Shown here piece after piece: positions 23,609 to 63,640 of a stretch of 64,000 nt of DNA. The notes beneath the pieces were generated by a model, which ran no database searches, was not told the DNA's origin, and worked only from the letters and a program-made list of their open reading frames with translations. Made by a program: the position numbers and the translations under genes. Source of the stretch: Prochilodus magdalenae (Eukaryota > Chordata > Actinopteri > Characiformes > Prochilodontidae); assembly GCA_024036415.1 (NCBI GenBank), contig JAMWET010005070.1, positions 513,147 to 577,146 of the forward strand, given 5' to 3'. Within the stretch, counting starts at the first letter, position 1. Every line of letters begins with the position of its first letter.

Positions 23609-25936
23609 CCTGCTGGCATGGATTTTTATTTTTTCCCTCTTTATTGATCCTCCATCATAAATGCCCCTGTACTGCACACCTGTGCTAAGTGTAGTCTACA
23701 CTGGCTGTATACTTTGGGCACAATGGTCCCAACACAGTTGAGACTGTGCAAATAAAGGAGGGCAATTCAGAGGTGCACTGTAATCTAGCTAATATGAGGA
23801 CGATTTACTACCCAAGGGGGGTTAATATCGTATAAGGAGGACAACATGGGAATTAATATTACAATGCAGCACAGCACAAAATATTACATGCTCAAGCATT
23901 AGTTGGTTTAATTTAATGGTTTCAACCCTATATATGATCAAACCTTATTACGAAGATTTATCTGCCCAGTTATTTACAGGACACTCAGTGGGAACAGGAT
24001 TTAAATTGCATTCTCATACATATGGTTTAGTTTAATTGGGCTTTGTACTTCATCTAAGCTGAGAACTGAATCACCTGGAGTGGGCTTTGCAGTGACAGTG
24101 TTGACACAGCACTGTTGAAGTAATGGGTGAGTCCTGTCATGACAGTCATTACAGGCGAGGTTCAGCTTTTTTGTTTTTATTCAAATATATTTATTTAACT
24201 GACACAATGTTGGTAAATGTTTCTGGACTCTCACACTGTTAATGTAATGACATTATATTGGGAGTGAATCAAGTCCATTCATTCATCATCTAATTCGCTT
24301 ACCTTTCTGGATCGTAGGGGGTGCTGGAGCGTATCCCAGCACTCACATAGGGTGAAGGCCAGAAACACCTGGGACAGACTGCCAGTCCTTCGCAGGGCAC
24401 AGGTCCATTTAGCATAAGACTATCAAATAAACATGTGGAAGACTGTGAAGGCAAAGCCCAAAAATGAACTTTTTGATTAAAACTTTAATATTTTGTGTAT
24501 CGTTCCTTTAAAACAAGATGCACATATTACTGTGCTATACATATTACACTAAAGAATGGACCACCCATGGTGGTGTACCAGTTCTGACAATTCAGGTAGT
24601 ATGAGGTTTTAGCTTTAGCTAAGGTTAGGACAATTCATTGCGTAGGATTTCTAGTTCTACTGATATGTGACTTTCAAAAATGTGTACTTTTTTGTAATTA
24701 AAGCTAATTTTGATCCTAAATTTGTGCTTTGAACTAACTGCTACAAATATATAATGTTGCTGTATTTGGTGGCACTAATAACACATTAAAAACGCTGATC
24801 TCAGATTTGCTCCCCTGCCATGTTCTGGGCTTAGGCTAGGCAACTGAGCAAATAGCCAGTTTAGTTGTCAGAGCGCAGTGGTAACGCTAGCTAGCTTGGT
24901 ATTTGTACAGCAGAACTAAAGAGTCAAATATTTCACATAATCATTTGTAATATTACAAAACATTTCAAGACAAATATTTTCATTTTTTTAAAAATAGGAT
25001 ATTTCTCTGGTAATTTGCTGGCATGGAGTAGACCTGGAGACTTCAGATCTCCAGGTAGGTACACCTGTGGCCATTCAGTGGGGTGAAATCAATGTTGTGT
25101 ACATTTTCAATATGGTGTAAATGTATTTTTTGTTTATGTGGTTTGTGTTGAATGGGCGTATATTCACCTGGCACAGTTTATAAATGACCCACTAATTCAA
25201 TTCTGCTGGTTCTCTGTTGGTTTTGTGCTGTTATGCCATTTTATAGTTGGTGACGAAAGTTCTTTGTTTTCCCCCTAAAAGGGGCGTGGCCGTGTTTCAA
25301 GCCAAAGTTCACGGATGTGCCAATCTGTTGTATAGACAAATACTGCATATATAAATAAGCTGGTGGTTGTGACATCACAAAGTGAATAAAAATGATCACA
25401 ATGATTTCAAATTTGAATGGCCAGTTTTTGTAGCTCGGTTTCCACATATGCACAGTAGAGAGTGGTCAGTGAACACTAAAAAACAGTATTTATTTTCAAC
25501 AGTAAAGTTTTGTTTACATAAAACTTATTTCAGGAAGGAATACATAGTTGTTCACTATGCTGGCCCTTTAAGGTAAAAAAGTAAGTTAGCCTGGTGAAAT
25601 ATTGGGGTTATCTGTAAAAACACTCCCGCTTGTACTTCCATGAATTGTATTAGACACGTTGGGAATTTCCTGCCGCCGAAAGATGAAGAACATGACCGTA
25701 GTTTTAGATGACGAAAAAAGAAGCCGAAAAGGAAGAAAAGACCGAAATAGTAGAACTACGCACGTCATGGCTGCCCTCCACCATCAACCCATCGGTTAAA
25801 AGCTGTGACGAGTCTCTGGTTGAAGTTCAGGAGGGCTAGCTGAGCGGTACCAGGCTGTCGGTGTACTGTCACTTTAAATGCAGGAGAGCAGCGTGTGCAC
25901 AGGCGATTACTGTACCGCGAGAAAACACAACACCGA
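23609..25936. other. Divergent intergenic region, C9orf152-like gene to xylb
   Basis: About 2.3 kb between two divergent start codons. It holds a decayed dispersed repeat at about 24280-24405. The last 300 bp before xylb are somewhat GC-rich and free of repeats, a reasonable place for its promoter, but no TATA box is obvious. Confidence 0.55.
24280..24405. repeat. Common fish dispersed repeat fragment
   Basis: It reads ATTCATCATCTAATTCGCTT, then GGGGGTGCTGGAGCGTATCC and ends GCCAGTCCTTCGCAGGGCAC. From memory this is a motif order found thousands of times in fish genomes. A more decayed relative lies at about 27020-27125. Confidence 0.55.
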
Positions 25937-53002
<27,066 letters not shown>

Positions 53003-53034
53003 GTAAGTGTTCTCTTTCATTTTATCTCAACCTT

Positions 53035-53550
53035 GTGTTCTCGCTCATGTTTCTGTATCGCTTTGTGTCGTCTCCTCACAGCTGTCTCTCTCGTTTCCTG
53101 GCTCTCATTTTCCTCCTTTTCTTTTTACCTCGCTCATTTTGTTCAGCGGCTTCTTCCTCATTTTGTTGTCTTTCCTTTATTCTATTCGCTCCTTCTACCT
53201 GTTTACTGTATCTGTTTATCTCTGTATCTATCTGTCCTTCTAGTCACTTCTTATATACGTCTCTGTCTAATTGTCCATCAGTCTCTCTGTCCATTTGTCT
53301 CTGTCTGTCAGCCTGTCCTTTTATCTGTCTTTCTGACAATCTGTCTTTATATCTATCCATTTGTCTGCCTGCTTGTCTGTCTACCTATCTTTTTTTTATA
53401 TCTGTCCATTTGTCTTTATGTGTCTGTCTGTCTTTATCTGTCCATTTATCTGCCTGTCTATTTTATATATTCATCATTTGGTCTCCATCCCTCATCTGTC
53501 TCCCTGTCCTAATGTCTGTCCATTTGTGTGCCTGCCTGTCTTTCTGTGAA
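53035..53550. repeat. Degenerate pyrimidine-rich TGTC/TATC tract
   Basis: About 500 bp of nearly pure pyrimidine on the + strand with recurrent CTGTC, TGTCTG and ATCTGTC words. It produces long low-complexity open frames in all three plus frames. It starts some 35 bp after the exon 15 donor. It is best read as an old, decayed tetranucleotide array. Confidence 0.8.
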
Positions 53551-55121
53551 ACAAACAAACACAGGTCAGGTGTGTATGAGTACCTAAAGCTTTTTTTTTT
53601 TAGAGCTGGGTTAGTGATACCAGAAGTCCTGTAATGTAATACGTGTGATTTGACTGGTCAGTTCTGTATCTTTTGTAATTTCCCAGATTTGCTCCAATTA
53701 GTCTCAATCTCAACATGGTTGTATGGATGTTAACCTTGGCATGTGGGGCCCAAACACCAGCCCAATACACAACACTAGACGAGGGAGGGGACTGTCTTAT
53801 TTCATTGATGGATGATGCCTATTTGAAGTGATGCTTGTAGCCTATAGGAGGGAACTGAAACTGAATTGATGGGGATGATATTCTTTTCATGATCTTGAGC
53901 ATTAAGGTATTGGATTAAATCAAGTCGTTAGCTCGTCTCCATTTCCAACAAAAGGGAGGTGTAATTTTTTATCCAGGTATATAATTATATTATTGTGATG
54001 TTGAATCAAAGAGGACTGCTATTGGTGAGGGAGATCCACGTTTGGGTAATTCACTCCAGAGTGGATCTCGTAAGTAATCACTCAGATTACAGCACATGAT
54101 TCAGCTCTGATAGGGCTTAACGTTCACCTATAGTAAGACTGCTACTAGGAAACTGCTGGATGAGAGCACAGCTTCTCCAGCGCGGCCTGATGCCACTGGG
54201 TTTGTTACACTAAACACTACTTTTTCCAGACTTGTGAGGATCTTGTAAACCGCAGCAGCTACTTTTTTACCTGTTCTTTTCTTACGTTCTGTAGAGCGTT
54301 CACTTTCCCCCTCAGTTTTGTTGAGGCAGAAATCACAGTGATGGTAATTACTTTACAAGCGGGGAAGCTTGCTGCCGACAGCCAGTGAAACAAACACACT
54401 TTAATTAAAGCGCGATCAGGCGCTGAGAGAGGGGAGTTTGTCCCTGAGAAATTCCTCTGCCTACTGGCCGACTTGCTCACTGTTTGGCCCTACTGTTGGT
54501 GAAGGCAATTGGAATGCAGTCAGTACCTCTCTCCAAAATTTAGAGGGGCTCAGCAGCTCCTTCTCACCAATTCAGCAAAGCCGCTCTGAATTACAACAGC
54601 AGTGACAAGACTTTCGGCAGCCAGTCCAACACCTGACCGAAACGCGTTGCTGGAATTTGCTGCTCATTTGAGGTTTTCTTCAGCGTTGTTCATGGTCATT
54701 CCATATTTATGAATTTGGAAGTCCCATTTGTATATGGGCTAAACAATGATCTATAGGGAATATATACAGAGTATATACACAGTGGTGTGAAAAAGTGTTT
54801 GCTCCCTTTATGTTTCCTTTTTTTTTGTCACTCTTAAATGTTTCAGATCATCAAACTAATTTAAATATTAATTAAAAAGACCATACAGGTAAACATAAAA
54901 TGCAGTTTTTAAATTAATGTTTTTATCAAGGGAGAAAAAAAAACACTGTGTGGGCCCTGTGTGAAAGTGTTTGCCCCCCTCCCAGTTAAAACATAAACTA
55001 CAGTTAGGTTATCACATCTGAGTTCAATTTCTCTAGCCACACCCAGGCCTTATCAGTAAATCACTTAAATAGGACCTGTCTGACAAAGCGAAGCAAAAAG
55101 ATACTCGAAAGCTAGACATAA

Positions 55122-56680
55122 TGCCAAGATCCAAAGAAATCCAGGAACAAATGAGAAAGAAAGTAATCAAGATCTATCAGTCTGGAAAAGGTACTAAAGC
55201 CATTTGTAAAGTTTTGGGACTCCAGTGAACCACAGTGAGAACCATTATCCACAAATGGCAAAAGTGTGGAATAGTGGTGAACCTTCCCAGGAGTGGACAG
55301 CCAACCAAAATTACCCCAAGAGCGCATCGACGACTCATCCAAGAGACCCCACAACAAAATCCAAAGAACTGCAGGCCTCACTTGCCTCAGCGTTCATGAC
55401 TCCACTTTAAGAAAAAAAACTGGACAAAAATGGCCTGCATGGCAGAGTGCCAGGACGCAACCCACTGCTGAGCAAAAAGAACATTAAGGGTCGTCTCAAT
55501 TTTGCCAGAAAACATCTTGATGATCCCCAAGACTTTTGGGAAAATACTCTGTGGACTGACGAGACAAAAGTTGAACATTTTGGAAGGTGTGTGTCCCATT
55601 ACATCTGGCGTAAAAGTAACACCGCATTTCAAAAAGAGAACATCACACCTACAGTAAAATATGGTGGTGGTAGTGTGATGGTCTGGGGCTGTTTTGCTGC
55701 TTCAGGACCTGGAAGACTTGCTGTGATAAATGGAACCATGAATTCCACTGTCTACCAAAAGATCCTGAAGGAGAATGTCCGGCCATCTGTTCATGACCTC
55801 AAGCTGAAACACACTTGGATTCTGCAGCAGGACAATGATTCAAAACACACCAGCAAGCCCACATCTGAATGGCTGAAGAAAACCAAAGTGGCCTAGTCAA
55901 AGTCCTGACCTGAATCATATTGAGATGCTGTGGCATTACCTTAAAAAGGCTGTTCATGCTCAAAAACCCTCCAATGTGGCTGAATTACAACAATTCTGCA
56001 AAGATGAGTGGAACAAAATTCCTCCACAGCGCTGTGAAAGACTGTCGGACACAAGACTTCAAAACCGACGTGTGCAGAACTAAAAACCAGGAATGGTTTA
56101 ATGCAAACAATACAGGCAATCACAGCGAGCAACAGTACAAGCAACAACAATGGGAGAAGCGGAATCAGAGTCAGGGACAGGCGGAGGTCAGAACCAGGTA
56201 GATCTAGCAGCGAGGGCGAACAAGTTGAAAGGGAAAAACCGAAGGGAAAAGCCAAGGAGAGAAAACAGAGGTACAAACCGTAAAGTCAGGACACGAGCAA
56301 AAGGGATGAGGCGAGAGAGTAGTCAAGAAACGAAGTAAGTCGGAAACCAGAGTAATACCGCATGAAGAAAGAAACGCTCAAAATTGCTAACCGGGGTTTG
56401 GCAAAGGTTCGCAAAGAGTGACTGTTTGCGAGTGGCTAAATACAGGAAGTAATTGGTTACAGCTGGGGTCAAAACTCGGGCGATCTAGAGCGAGTCGCAG
56501 AGTCCGACCGTGGGCGCCTAGACATGACGTCATCGAGCGTGGCCCTCTGGGAAGTGGAGTCCTGAAGAGCGGAGAAGCCGGGGAGAGGCGGAGGCGTGAC
56601 AAAGACTCATTGCAAGTTACTGCAAACGCTTGATTGCATTTGTTGCTGCTAAGGGTGGCTCAACCAGTTATTAGCTTTGG
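55122..56680 (+). pseudogene. Tc1-like transposase pseudogene
   Basis: It opens MPRSKEIQEQMRKKVIKIYQ, a Tc1 helix-turn-helix start. A stop (CAG TGA) follows after about 35 codons where the family has an Arg codon, a CGA to TGA change typical of CpG decay. Further shifts follow, then a long frame from 55447 with the catalytic LWTDETK and the GGGSVMVWGCF block. The second Asp is in ILQQDNDSKHTS. A shift after WLKKTKV separates the DLNHIEMLW-type segment with the last acidic residue. The coding end is split by the LTR at 56043. Inactive. Confidence 0.85.
56043..56601 (-). mobile_element. Gypsy-type solo LTR
   Basis: A 559-bp insertion interrupts the transposase 3' part. Its ends are TGTCGG...GTGACA, the TG...CA ends of an LTR. 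It is flanked by a direct repeat AAGAC (56038-56042 and 56602-56606), and removing it restores the Tc1 reading. On the minus strand it begins TGTCACGCC. A TATA-like TGTATTTAG lies about 160 bp in, and an ATTAAA poly(A) signal lies about 60 bp before the end, the layout of fish gypsy LTRs. No internal region, primer-binding site or second LTR is present, so it is a recombination remnant. Confidence 0.78.
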
Positions 56681-56959
56681 GGCAAACACTTTTTTACACA
56701 GGACCATGTAGGTTTGGATTTTTTTTTTCTTAATAATAAAAACCATTTAAAAATTGCATTTTGTGCTGAATTGTGTTGTCTTTGACTAAAATTTAAATTT
56801 CTGTGATGATCTGAAACATTTAAGAGTGGCAAACATGCCAAAAATAAGAAATCAGGAAGGGGTCAAAAACTTTTTCACACCAGTGTGTGTATATATGTAT
56901 ATCTTTTCATGTGTATATTGTACCTAAACTTTAAATTGATCAAATGTGTTTTCATGATG

Positions 56960-57450
56960 TGTGTTCAGTCTTAGAAGTTGTTTGCATTTTCTGTTTCTCA
57001 CAGTCCAAATAATGCCAGACACATTCGGTAATGTTGAGGTCTGGACTCTGGGGTGGTCTGTCCGTAGTTCTGAAAACCAGCAGCTTTTTTAATTTGCTTT
57101 TTATACATTTCCTTTTCTTACTAATGACTTACTGAGAACAACTTATCCTTTCAGACAAGAAGTTGTCTTCTCACTGTGGACGTATATGGGCATTGGATTG
57201 TTTCAGATCTGAAGCAGCGGAGTGCAGCCTGTTTTTCTCCTCCTGCTGAAAGATGAAAGCTTTAACTGCTGTTTATCTGAAGGTGACTGTTTGGTGGTCT
57301 CCCAAGTCTTGCACGATTGTTAGGAGCTCCTGTTTTTTGTTGGTATCTTTTAATCATCTTTAAACTCCCGTTTTGGAAACGTCTCCACATATTTTGCTGG
57401 AAATGCAGTAAATGAAGCCTGATCTCTGACTTTTGCACAACACTGTATAG
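56960..57450 (-). mobile_element. Decayed Tc1-like repeat
   Basis: The right end reads, on the minus strand, ACAGTGTTGTGCAAAAGTCA, a plausible terminal repeat. The body (GGTCTGGACTCTGGGGTGGT, AACTGCTGTTTATCTGAAGG, TCTCCCAAGTCTTGCACGAT) is a dispersed fish repeat with weak minus-strand transposase similarity. The block TTGCATTTTCTGTTTCTCA is shared with about 4025-4045. Confidence 0.45.
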
Positions 57451-58755
57451 CGAGTGATTAGGGCATCACTCCTTTTTTCTAAAAATATTGGCAACATTAG
57501 AAAGACTTTTTAATACTGCCACTTTGTCTATTGATTTATGCTCAGGGTGTTTTGACATTTGGGCTTGCCGCAGGGCTCTTAGCTGGAGAAGCAGATAGCT
57601 GAAATCTCCCTCTCTCAGCTGAAGGTCAGCTGGCATCTCACAGGAGGATTTTGCTAAAAGTATTGCTCAGTAACGCCTTATCAATACTTATTAATAATGC
57701 AACCTGTGATTTGAGGAATCATTCGCTAGTGTACACAGACATCTCAATTATATATTATTCCTTTAGGAACAGAATGCAGAAATATGTCTGGGATACAACT
57801 GTCATACATCTGCCTCTCAACATCTCATGACGTCTCATGTTTATTACTGAATTACAGTTATTCATAGGACAAGTGACATTTTGAAAAAGGCATACAACTG
57901 GGCAATAAGCAGGTATTTGCTCAGTTAAACAGAATTGGTCAAATCAATACAGACAAAGAATACATTGTGATTTGATATTTATCATTTTTGTGTTAATTAC
58001 CATTTCTAAAGCTCCTCTTGAGGAAATCTGTATTAACGCATATCATCCAAACCCTACTTCATTTTATCAGTCCTTCAGTAAATTAAAGCAGGTGTGCTGT
58101 TGATAGAATCTACATGTGACTGCTGGAGTGCAGTTATTACATTTCACTGTAGTTATATTTATTCATATTTACTGCAATGTTGTATGGCTTTTCATTGGCA
58201 AAAACAAAACAGCTCTAATAAAGAGTTTTAGACAATTTGCATAGGTGTCTAAGGCCTTTGAACAGTGCTGTTCCTCAATGTTAACATGAACATGTAATTA
58301 AACATGGTATGTGTATAAATACTCACTACAAAGTAGCTAGCTGGATAATGCACTCTTAGGAATGATGAAAGAATGATGACAATGTCTAAGAAAGGTCACC
58401 AAACGTGGATTGGTCACATCTTGTCAATAACCATTTAATAAGGTCAGTTTTTGTGTCGATAATGATCTAGTAAATTGGATGAGTGGATCAGTACCTAGAA
58501 ACAATACATCGTTTGTATTGTGTAATGTATCAGCCTTTATTAACAGTCAGGGGTTACAATGATAATGACCATGGGGGGAAAGAAGGCACATTCACTCTCG
58601 CATACCCTGCCCTATTTCCAGCCTCTGTCTCTGTGGCCCCCTGATGGGATGTATGTGCTATAAATCTATCTTTTGGTTAAGGGACATTGATTCCCCCTCT
58701 AGCTCTGCTGTTGCTGTAAATTATTTACCATGCTCTTTGATCTGCAGTGGTCAAG

Positions 58756-58805
<50 letters not shown>

Positions 58806-60177
58806 CTTATCCTTCTTTCTTGCTCCCACTTTTCCTGCACTCCAGCAGCTATATTGACATGGCCCTTAAAATTACAGTATTGCTAAAGCGTTAAAATTAA
58901 TTGGGATCATGCATATAGTCATACCCATTCAATATATCAGTTTATGTCAGTACTGATGGCAGCACAGCAGTATACAGCAGCGATTAAGCAATATGACGAG
59001 TTGATGTCAATTCTTACACAGTGATTTCTGGTGTGGTATGACGGGATTGCATGTTGATTGCTCCTTTGGGTTATACCATGCTGACACATGCTGTCACTTG
59101 CAGGTATATGTGTGGAATCTTTCTCTGCTAGAATGTGGAGTGCAATTTGTAAAGCAGTAGAAATATTTGTCTCCAGTATTTTTAAATGTTTGTCTCATTT
59201 GTTATAAAAAAAAAAAATAAAAAAGGCTGGATGAGGCTGAGGCTGGATACCGTTAAACAAATTTCATTATTGATGCCACTACTGGTCCCTTGACTACAGT
59301 ACACTCAGTACTTCTTAAAATGGTTTATTTTTATTCAAGTGTTCTATATTTGTTCCTTTAGGTGCTATAGCTTTTTTTAAGAGGCATTCCTGCCTCCTAC
59401 CAGCATTTAATATAATATTCTTTACCTCGGCATTGCATCCCTCGAACCTTGTCAGTTCCAGGACTTATAGCTTTTTTGGTTTTGTTGGCCAATGTTTTCT
59501 CACCACAGCCCCTAGCATGCTGAGAAAAGGTTGGAGTGCATCTGCAGGGCACTGCTGCTTCTTCATCCTCTCATGTCTGACTTGACGCTATAGTAGTTCA
59601 CTGTTGTTGCTATGGGTTCATGGTGGTATTAGAGTCAGGATGGGCCAGGGCTAGCTGGTTAGCATGCCTACTTCAGTAGATATCTCTTCAGCATGATGTA
59701 TAGACGTCTTTAACATGGCATTAAAACTGTTCTTTTCACATTCTGTTTTTTTTTTTTTTTAGCTATTTCAGCTAAATTAGGAAACAATTTGAACTAGAGA
59801 CCCCAGCAGCACAATGTGTTTTTCCATCATGTTGCAATTTACATTGATTCTTTTACCCAACGATTCAGTTTGATATCCCAACAGTTGCTGCAGTGTGATG
59901 TGTTTTGATTTGATACTGGGATGTCCAGTCCATGTAAAATCATATGAGGAAATTTCACACAATTGAGCCACTGACTTCAAGACCATTCCATCTTTCCAGG
60001 TGAACTGACAAGTTTGTATTATTATATGAGTATTAATTTACACTTACATTCTTTTTGAACTATAAAGCTCTCGTCTGACTCTCATTTTTCTGGCTGCTAT
60101 TGCTCAGACGATCGGTATGTAGCATCATTAAAAGCTCACAAGGCTATTGGCCAACAGTTATACTGTTACACGGCATA
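57451..60177. other. Intronic DNA with a CT microsatellite
   Basis: I see no exons or element ends here other than the CT run at 58758-58799. Confidence 0.5.
58758..58799. repeat. (CT)21 microsatellite
   Basis: A pure CT run of about 42 bp. Confidence 0.95.
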
Positions 60178-61108
60178 CAATGCATCCGGAAAGTATTCAC
60201 AGCGCTTCACTTTTTCCACATTTTGTTAGGTTACAGCCTTATTCCAAATTGTATTAAATTAATCTCTTTCCTCAAAATTCTACACAAAATACCCCATTAT
60301 GACCATGTGAAAAAAGTAGTCTTGAGATTTCTGAAAATTTATTAAAATTAAAAAACAAAGAAATCACATTTACGTAAGTATTCACAGCCTTTGCCATGAA
60401 GCTCAAAATTGAGCTCAGGTGCATCCTGTTTCCACTGATCATCCTTGAGATGTTTCTACAGCTTAAATGGAGTCCCCCTGTGGTAAATCCAGTTGATTGG
60501 ACATGATTTGGAAAGGCACACACCTGTCTATATAAGGTCCCACAGTTGACTGCATGTCAGAGTGCAAACACCAAGCATGAAGTCAAAGGAATTGTCTGTA
60601 GACCTTAGAGACAAAATTGTCTCGAGGCACAAATCTGGGGAAGGATACAGAAAAAAAAAGACCACTCTGTGAATGTCCTGGAGTGGCCCAGCCAGAGCCC
60701 AGACTTGAATCCGATTGAACATCTCTGAAAATGGCTGTGCACAGACGTCTCCCATCCAACCTGATGGAGCTTCAGAGGTACTGCAAAGAAGAATGGGCAA
60801 AACTGCCTAAAGAGAGGTGTGCCAAGCTTGTGGCATCATATTCAAAAAGACTTGAGGCTGTAGTTGCTGCCAAGGGTGGTTCTACAAAGTATTAAGCAAA
60901 GGTTGTGAATTCTTACGTAAATGTGATTTCTTTGTTTTTTAATTTTAATTTTCAAAACTCTCAAGAAAACTTTTTTCACATGGTCATAATGGGGTATTTT
61001 GTGTAGAATTTTGAGGAAAGAGATTAATTTAATACAATTTGGAATAAGGCTGTAACCTAACAAAATGTGGAAAAAGTGAAGCGCTGTGAATACTTTCCGG
61101 ATGCACTG
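60178..61108 (+). mobile_element. Internally deleted Tc1-like element with long inverted repeats
   Basis: A 931-bp element is flanked by TA on both sides (60176-60177 and 61109-61110). Inverted repeats of about 210 bp (60178-60390 and 60896-61108) are nearly identical, beginning CA[A/G]TGCATCCGGAAAGTATT. The TTACGTAAGTATTCACAGCC-type inner boundary recurs, giving the IR/DR layout of fish Tc1 elements. Only about 500 bp of interior remain: the transposase start (near 60578) and its last 70 or so codons, joined at an A-rich tract near 60650-60660. Confidence 0.9.
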
Positions 61109-61910
61109 TATATTCTAGGCTAACAAACAGTTCAACAAATGTAGTTTTAGCTCTTTGAAAGGATAATAGAAATCTCTTGAGCATGCATCTCTCACAGTGA
61201 AAAACATATTAACACTCACAGCAGCACGTCAGGTTATTTTTAAAATTTAAACTACATACATATAATGTAAATTTAAACTAAGCAATAAATGGACAATACA
61301 GACGTTTGTGTTATGTAAACATAAAAATCCACTTTCACCTCACTACCTGTCTATGCTAGCAACTGGACTAAAATGTGAACCAGTTCACGTCAACATGGGT
61401 GAAAATACACATCCATGTGATGATATTTGTGCGTCACATTGACACAGGATTGTTTGCTTTTTGATCGATGTATCGATACAGAGTGATGGATTGTTACATC
61501 TCTGTGCAGCACTCTTACGGCATGTGTAGACGCCAAGGTGACTACGTTTTTCTGTGTGGTGGCTTGTTTTTCCCAAGCTGTATATCATGACACACATAGT
61601 GTATTGAGAAAAATGCTTCATTGTCAAATAATATAAATATGATTTTTAATTTTTATTTTTGCCATATGGCCACCTTTTTCAGTTCCTTTTCTAGTCGTGT
61701 ATTTAGAGGATTAACCACGAAGATCAATGAGGTGATGGATTTTCATATAGGTTTCATGAGCAGCGCAGGTGTTCTTCGTTTAGAATTTCTTATGGGATTA
61801 GAGGCTCAGTGTATGTTCAAAAACGGCTCATTCATCACAGATTTTATTTTAAACATTTTTCACAGCAAAAGTCTTTTTCATACTTATCTGCCTATATGTG
61901 TTTTATGCAC

Positions 61911-61946
<36 letters not shown>
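61911..61946. repeat. (TTG)12 microsatellite
   Basis: A trinucleotide run of about 36 bp, read as poly-Cys or poly-Gln in spurious open frames. Confidence 0.95.
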
Positions 61947-61948
<2 letters not shown>

Positions 61949-62659
61949 TCCTTTAAATTCAGTTCCATGGAATTCAGCTTGTAGAGATTCGCTGGTGTGC
62001 TTCATTTGAAATGCCAGAGCCAAGGCTAGCAGAGACACAGCCAGTGGTGAGCATGACATGTATAATATCCGCACTGTCAGTCCATCTGCCTGTGTATCTC
62101 ACCGTTGCCGACATCTTTGCTAAAATGAAACGCCGACGACATGCTCATTCATAAGAGTGCACATGATGGACTGGAGATTATGCAGTGGCCCAGCATTATG
62201 CAGCGCTGGCCTGGTTGGGGTTCTGTGTGCACGAAGGCTGTAAATGTGTAGACACACACATACACAAACACTCTCTGCAGAGAGCTGTTCGGCGCGGGTC
62301 TCATAAATATTTGATTAATGCAAATAAGGGTGATCTCAGTCATTCCGTCACTCTGTGTACGCAGCGGTAGGCTTCATACAACAGCTTCCCTCGGAGAAAA
62401 GAGAGGCATAATCAGGAATAGCTGGCTTTGTTAGTCTTGCTTCCCAACTTGAGTCCTTCTGTTCACTCGCATTTTCTGCCCAGTACAGACTGGCCTTGCT
62501 TCTTTCTGAGAATTTGCAGAATGCTAACTCACTCAGGCCATTCTGGTTGGTCTTAGAAGCCATGAAAACGACCCGTTCATCCCTTTTTTTCCAACCACAG
62601 GGCCATGTGGACTGAATATTTATGGTTAGCTGACTATTGTATGTTACTGTGCCTGATTA

Positions 62660-63640
62660 AAATGCACTATATGGCCATAAATATATGGACATCTGACATT
62701 TACCAAAACTATTTTGCACCCTTTTGCAGCCTCCACTCTAGAAAGGCTTTCCACAAGATTTCGGAGTGTGTCTGTAGGAATTTGTGCCTAGTCAGTTGAA
62801 GGCAGTTGCGAAGTCAAGCGCTGATGTTGGATGAGAAGGCCTGGCATTCGTGGAGGTTGAGTTCAGGTCTCAATGTAGGCCTTTGGGGTTCCTCCACACA
62901 GAACTTGTCAAACCACTTCTTTTTGTGCTGTGGTTTGTGCACAGGGGTACAGTAATGCTGGAACAAGAAACCGTATCTTCCCCAAACTGTTGCCACAAAG
63001 TTGGAAAGGGTATAATTGTCCAAAATATCATTGTATGTAGAAGCAATAACATTACTCTTTACTAGAACTAAGGGGCCAAGCCCAAACCCTGAAAAACGGC
63101 CCAAATCATTATTTCCCACCCCCAAAAACCCCCACCAAACCTGGCACTGTGCATTCTGGTAGGAATTGTTGTGCTGGAAATTGTTCCTTTAGACTGCCAG
63201 ATAGTGAAGCCTGATTCATCACTCCAGAGAATACATTTCCACTGCTCCAGATTCCTGTGTCAGTGCGCTTTACACCACTCCATGTGATGCTTGTCATTGG
63301 GCATAGTGATTGTAAGCTTGTGCCCTGGTGCCCCCACTGAAACTCCTGATATCCTGCTATGGCTTTCACAGACAGTTTGAAACTGTGTAGCTAGTGAAGC
63401 TACTGTAGATAGATGATTAAAATGTACTATTCACTTTAGCACCTGGTGGCCTCACTTTGTGAGTTCTTTGCTTTGTGACTGAGATGGTGTTACCCCTAGA
63501 TGTTTCCGTTTCACAGCAGTAGGACATAAGGTTGACTGGTGCAAATCAAGCAGTGCCAACATTTCACACACTGCCAAAGGCAAAGGTGGCATCCTATGAC
63601 AGTGCCACATTAAAAGATACTGAGCACTTCTGCAGAGTCT
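62660..63640 (-). mobile_element. Decayed Tc1-like transposon
   Basis: The left end has CACTATATGGCCATAAATAT, matching the terminal type of a common fish Tc1-like family. The minus strand then carries the transposase backwards: the C-terminal part near 62760-62900, the segment GLGPLVLVKSNVIASTYNDI, FLFQHYCTPVHKPQHKK, then the N-terminal part towards 63600. Stops and shifts are frequent and catalytic residues are damaged (HYCTP where the family has HD). The right terminal repeat is not seen. Confidence 0.8.

Larger units (their letters stand above)
54780..56885 (+). mobile_element. Tc1-like transposon with nested solo LTR
   Basis: The ends are inverted: CAGTGGTGTGAAAAAGTGTT at the left and the complement of CACTGGTGTGAAAAAGTTTT at the right, with looser complementarity extending some 200 bp inward. 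Without the nested LTR and its 5-bp duplication the element is about 1.54 kb, the normal Tc1 size. It lies in xylb intron 15 in the same orientation as the gene. Confidence 0.88.

Noticed and set aside
55941..56276. 111-residue minus-strand frame and plus-strand basic frames over 55920-56340
   Set aside because: They span the junction of the Tc1-like transposase relic and the solo LTR and match no protein.
61809..62074. Frames with poly-Cys or poly-Gln runs
   Set aside because: They are translations of the TTG microsatellite on either strand, without family similarity or splice context.
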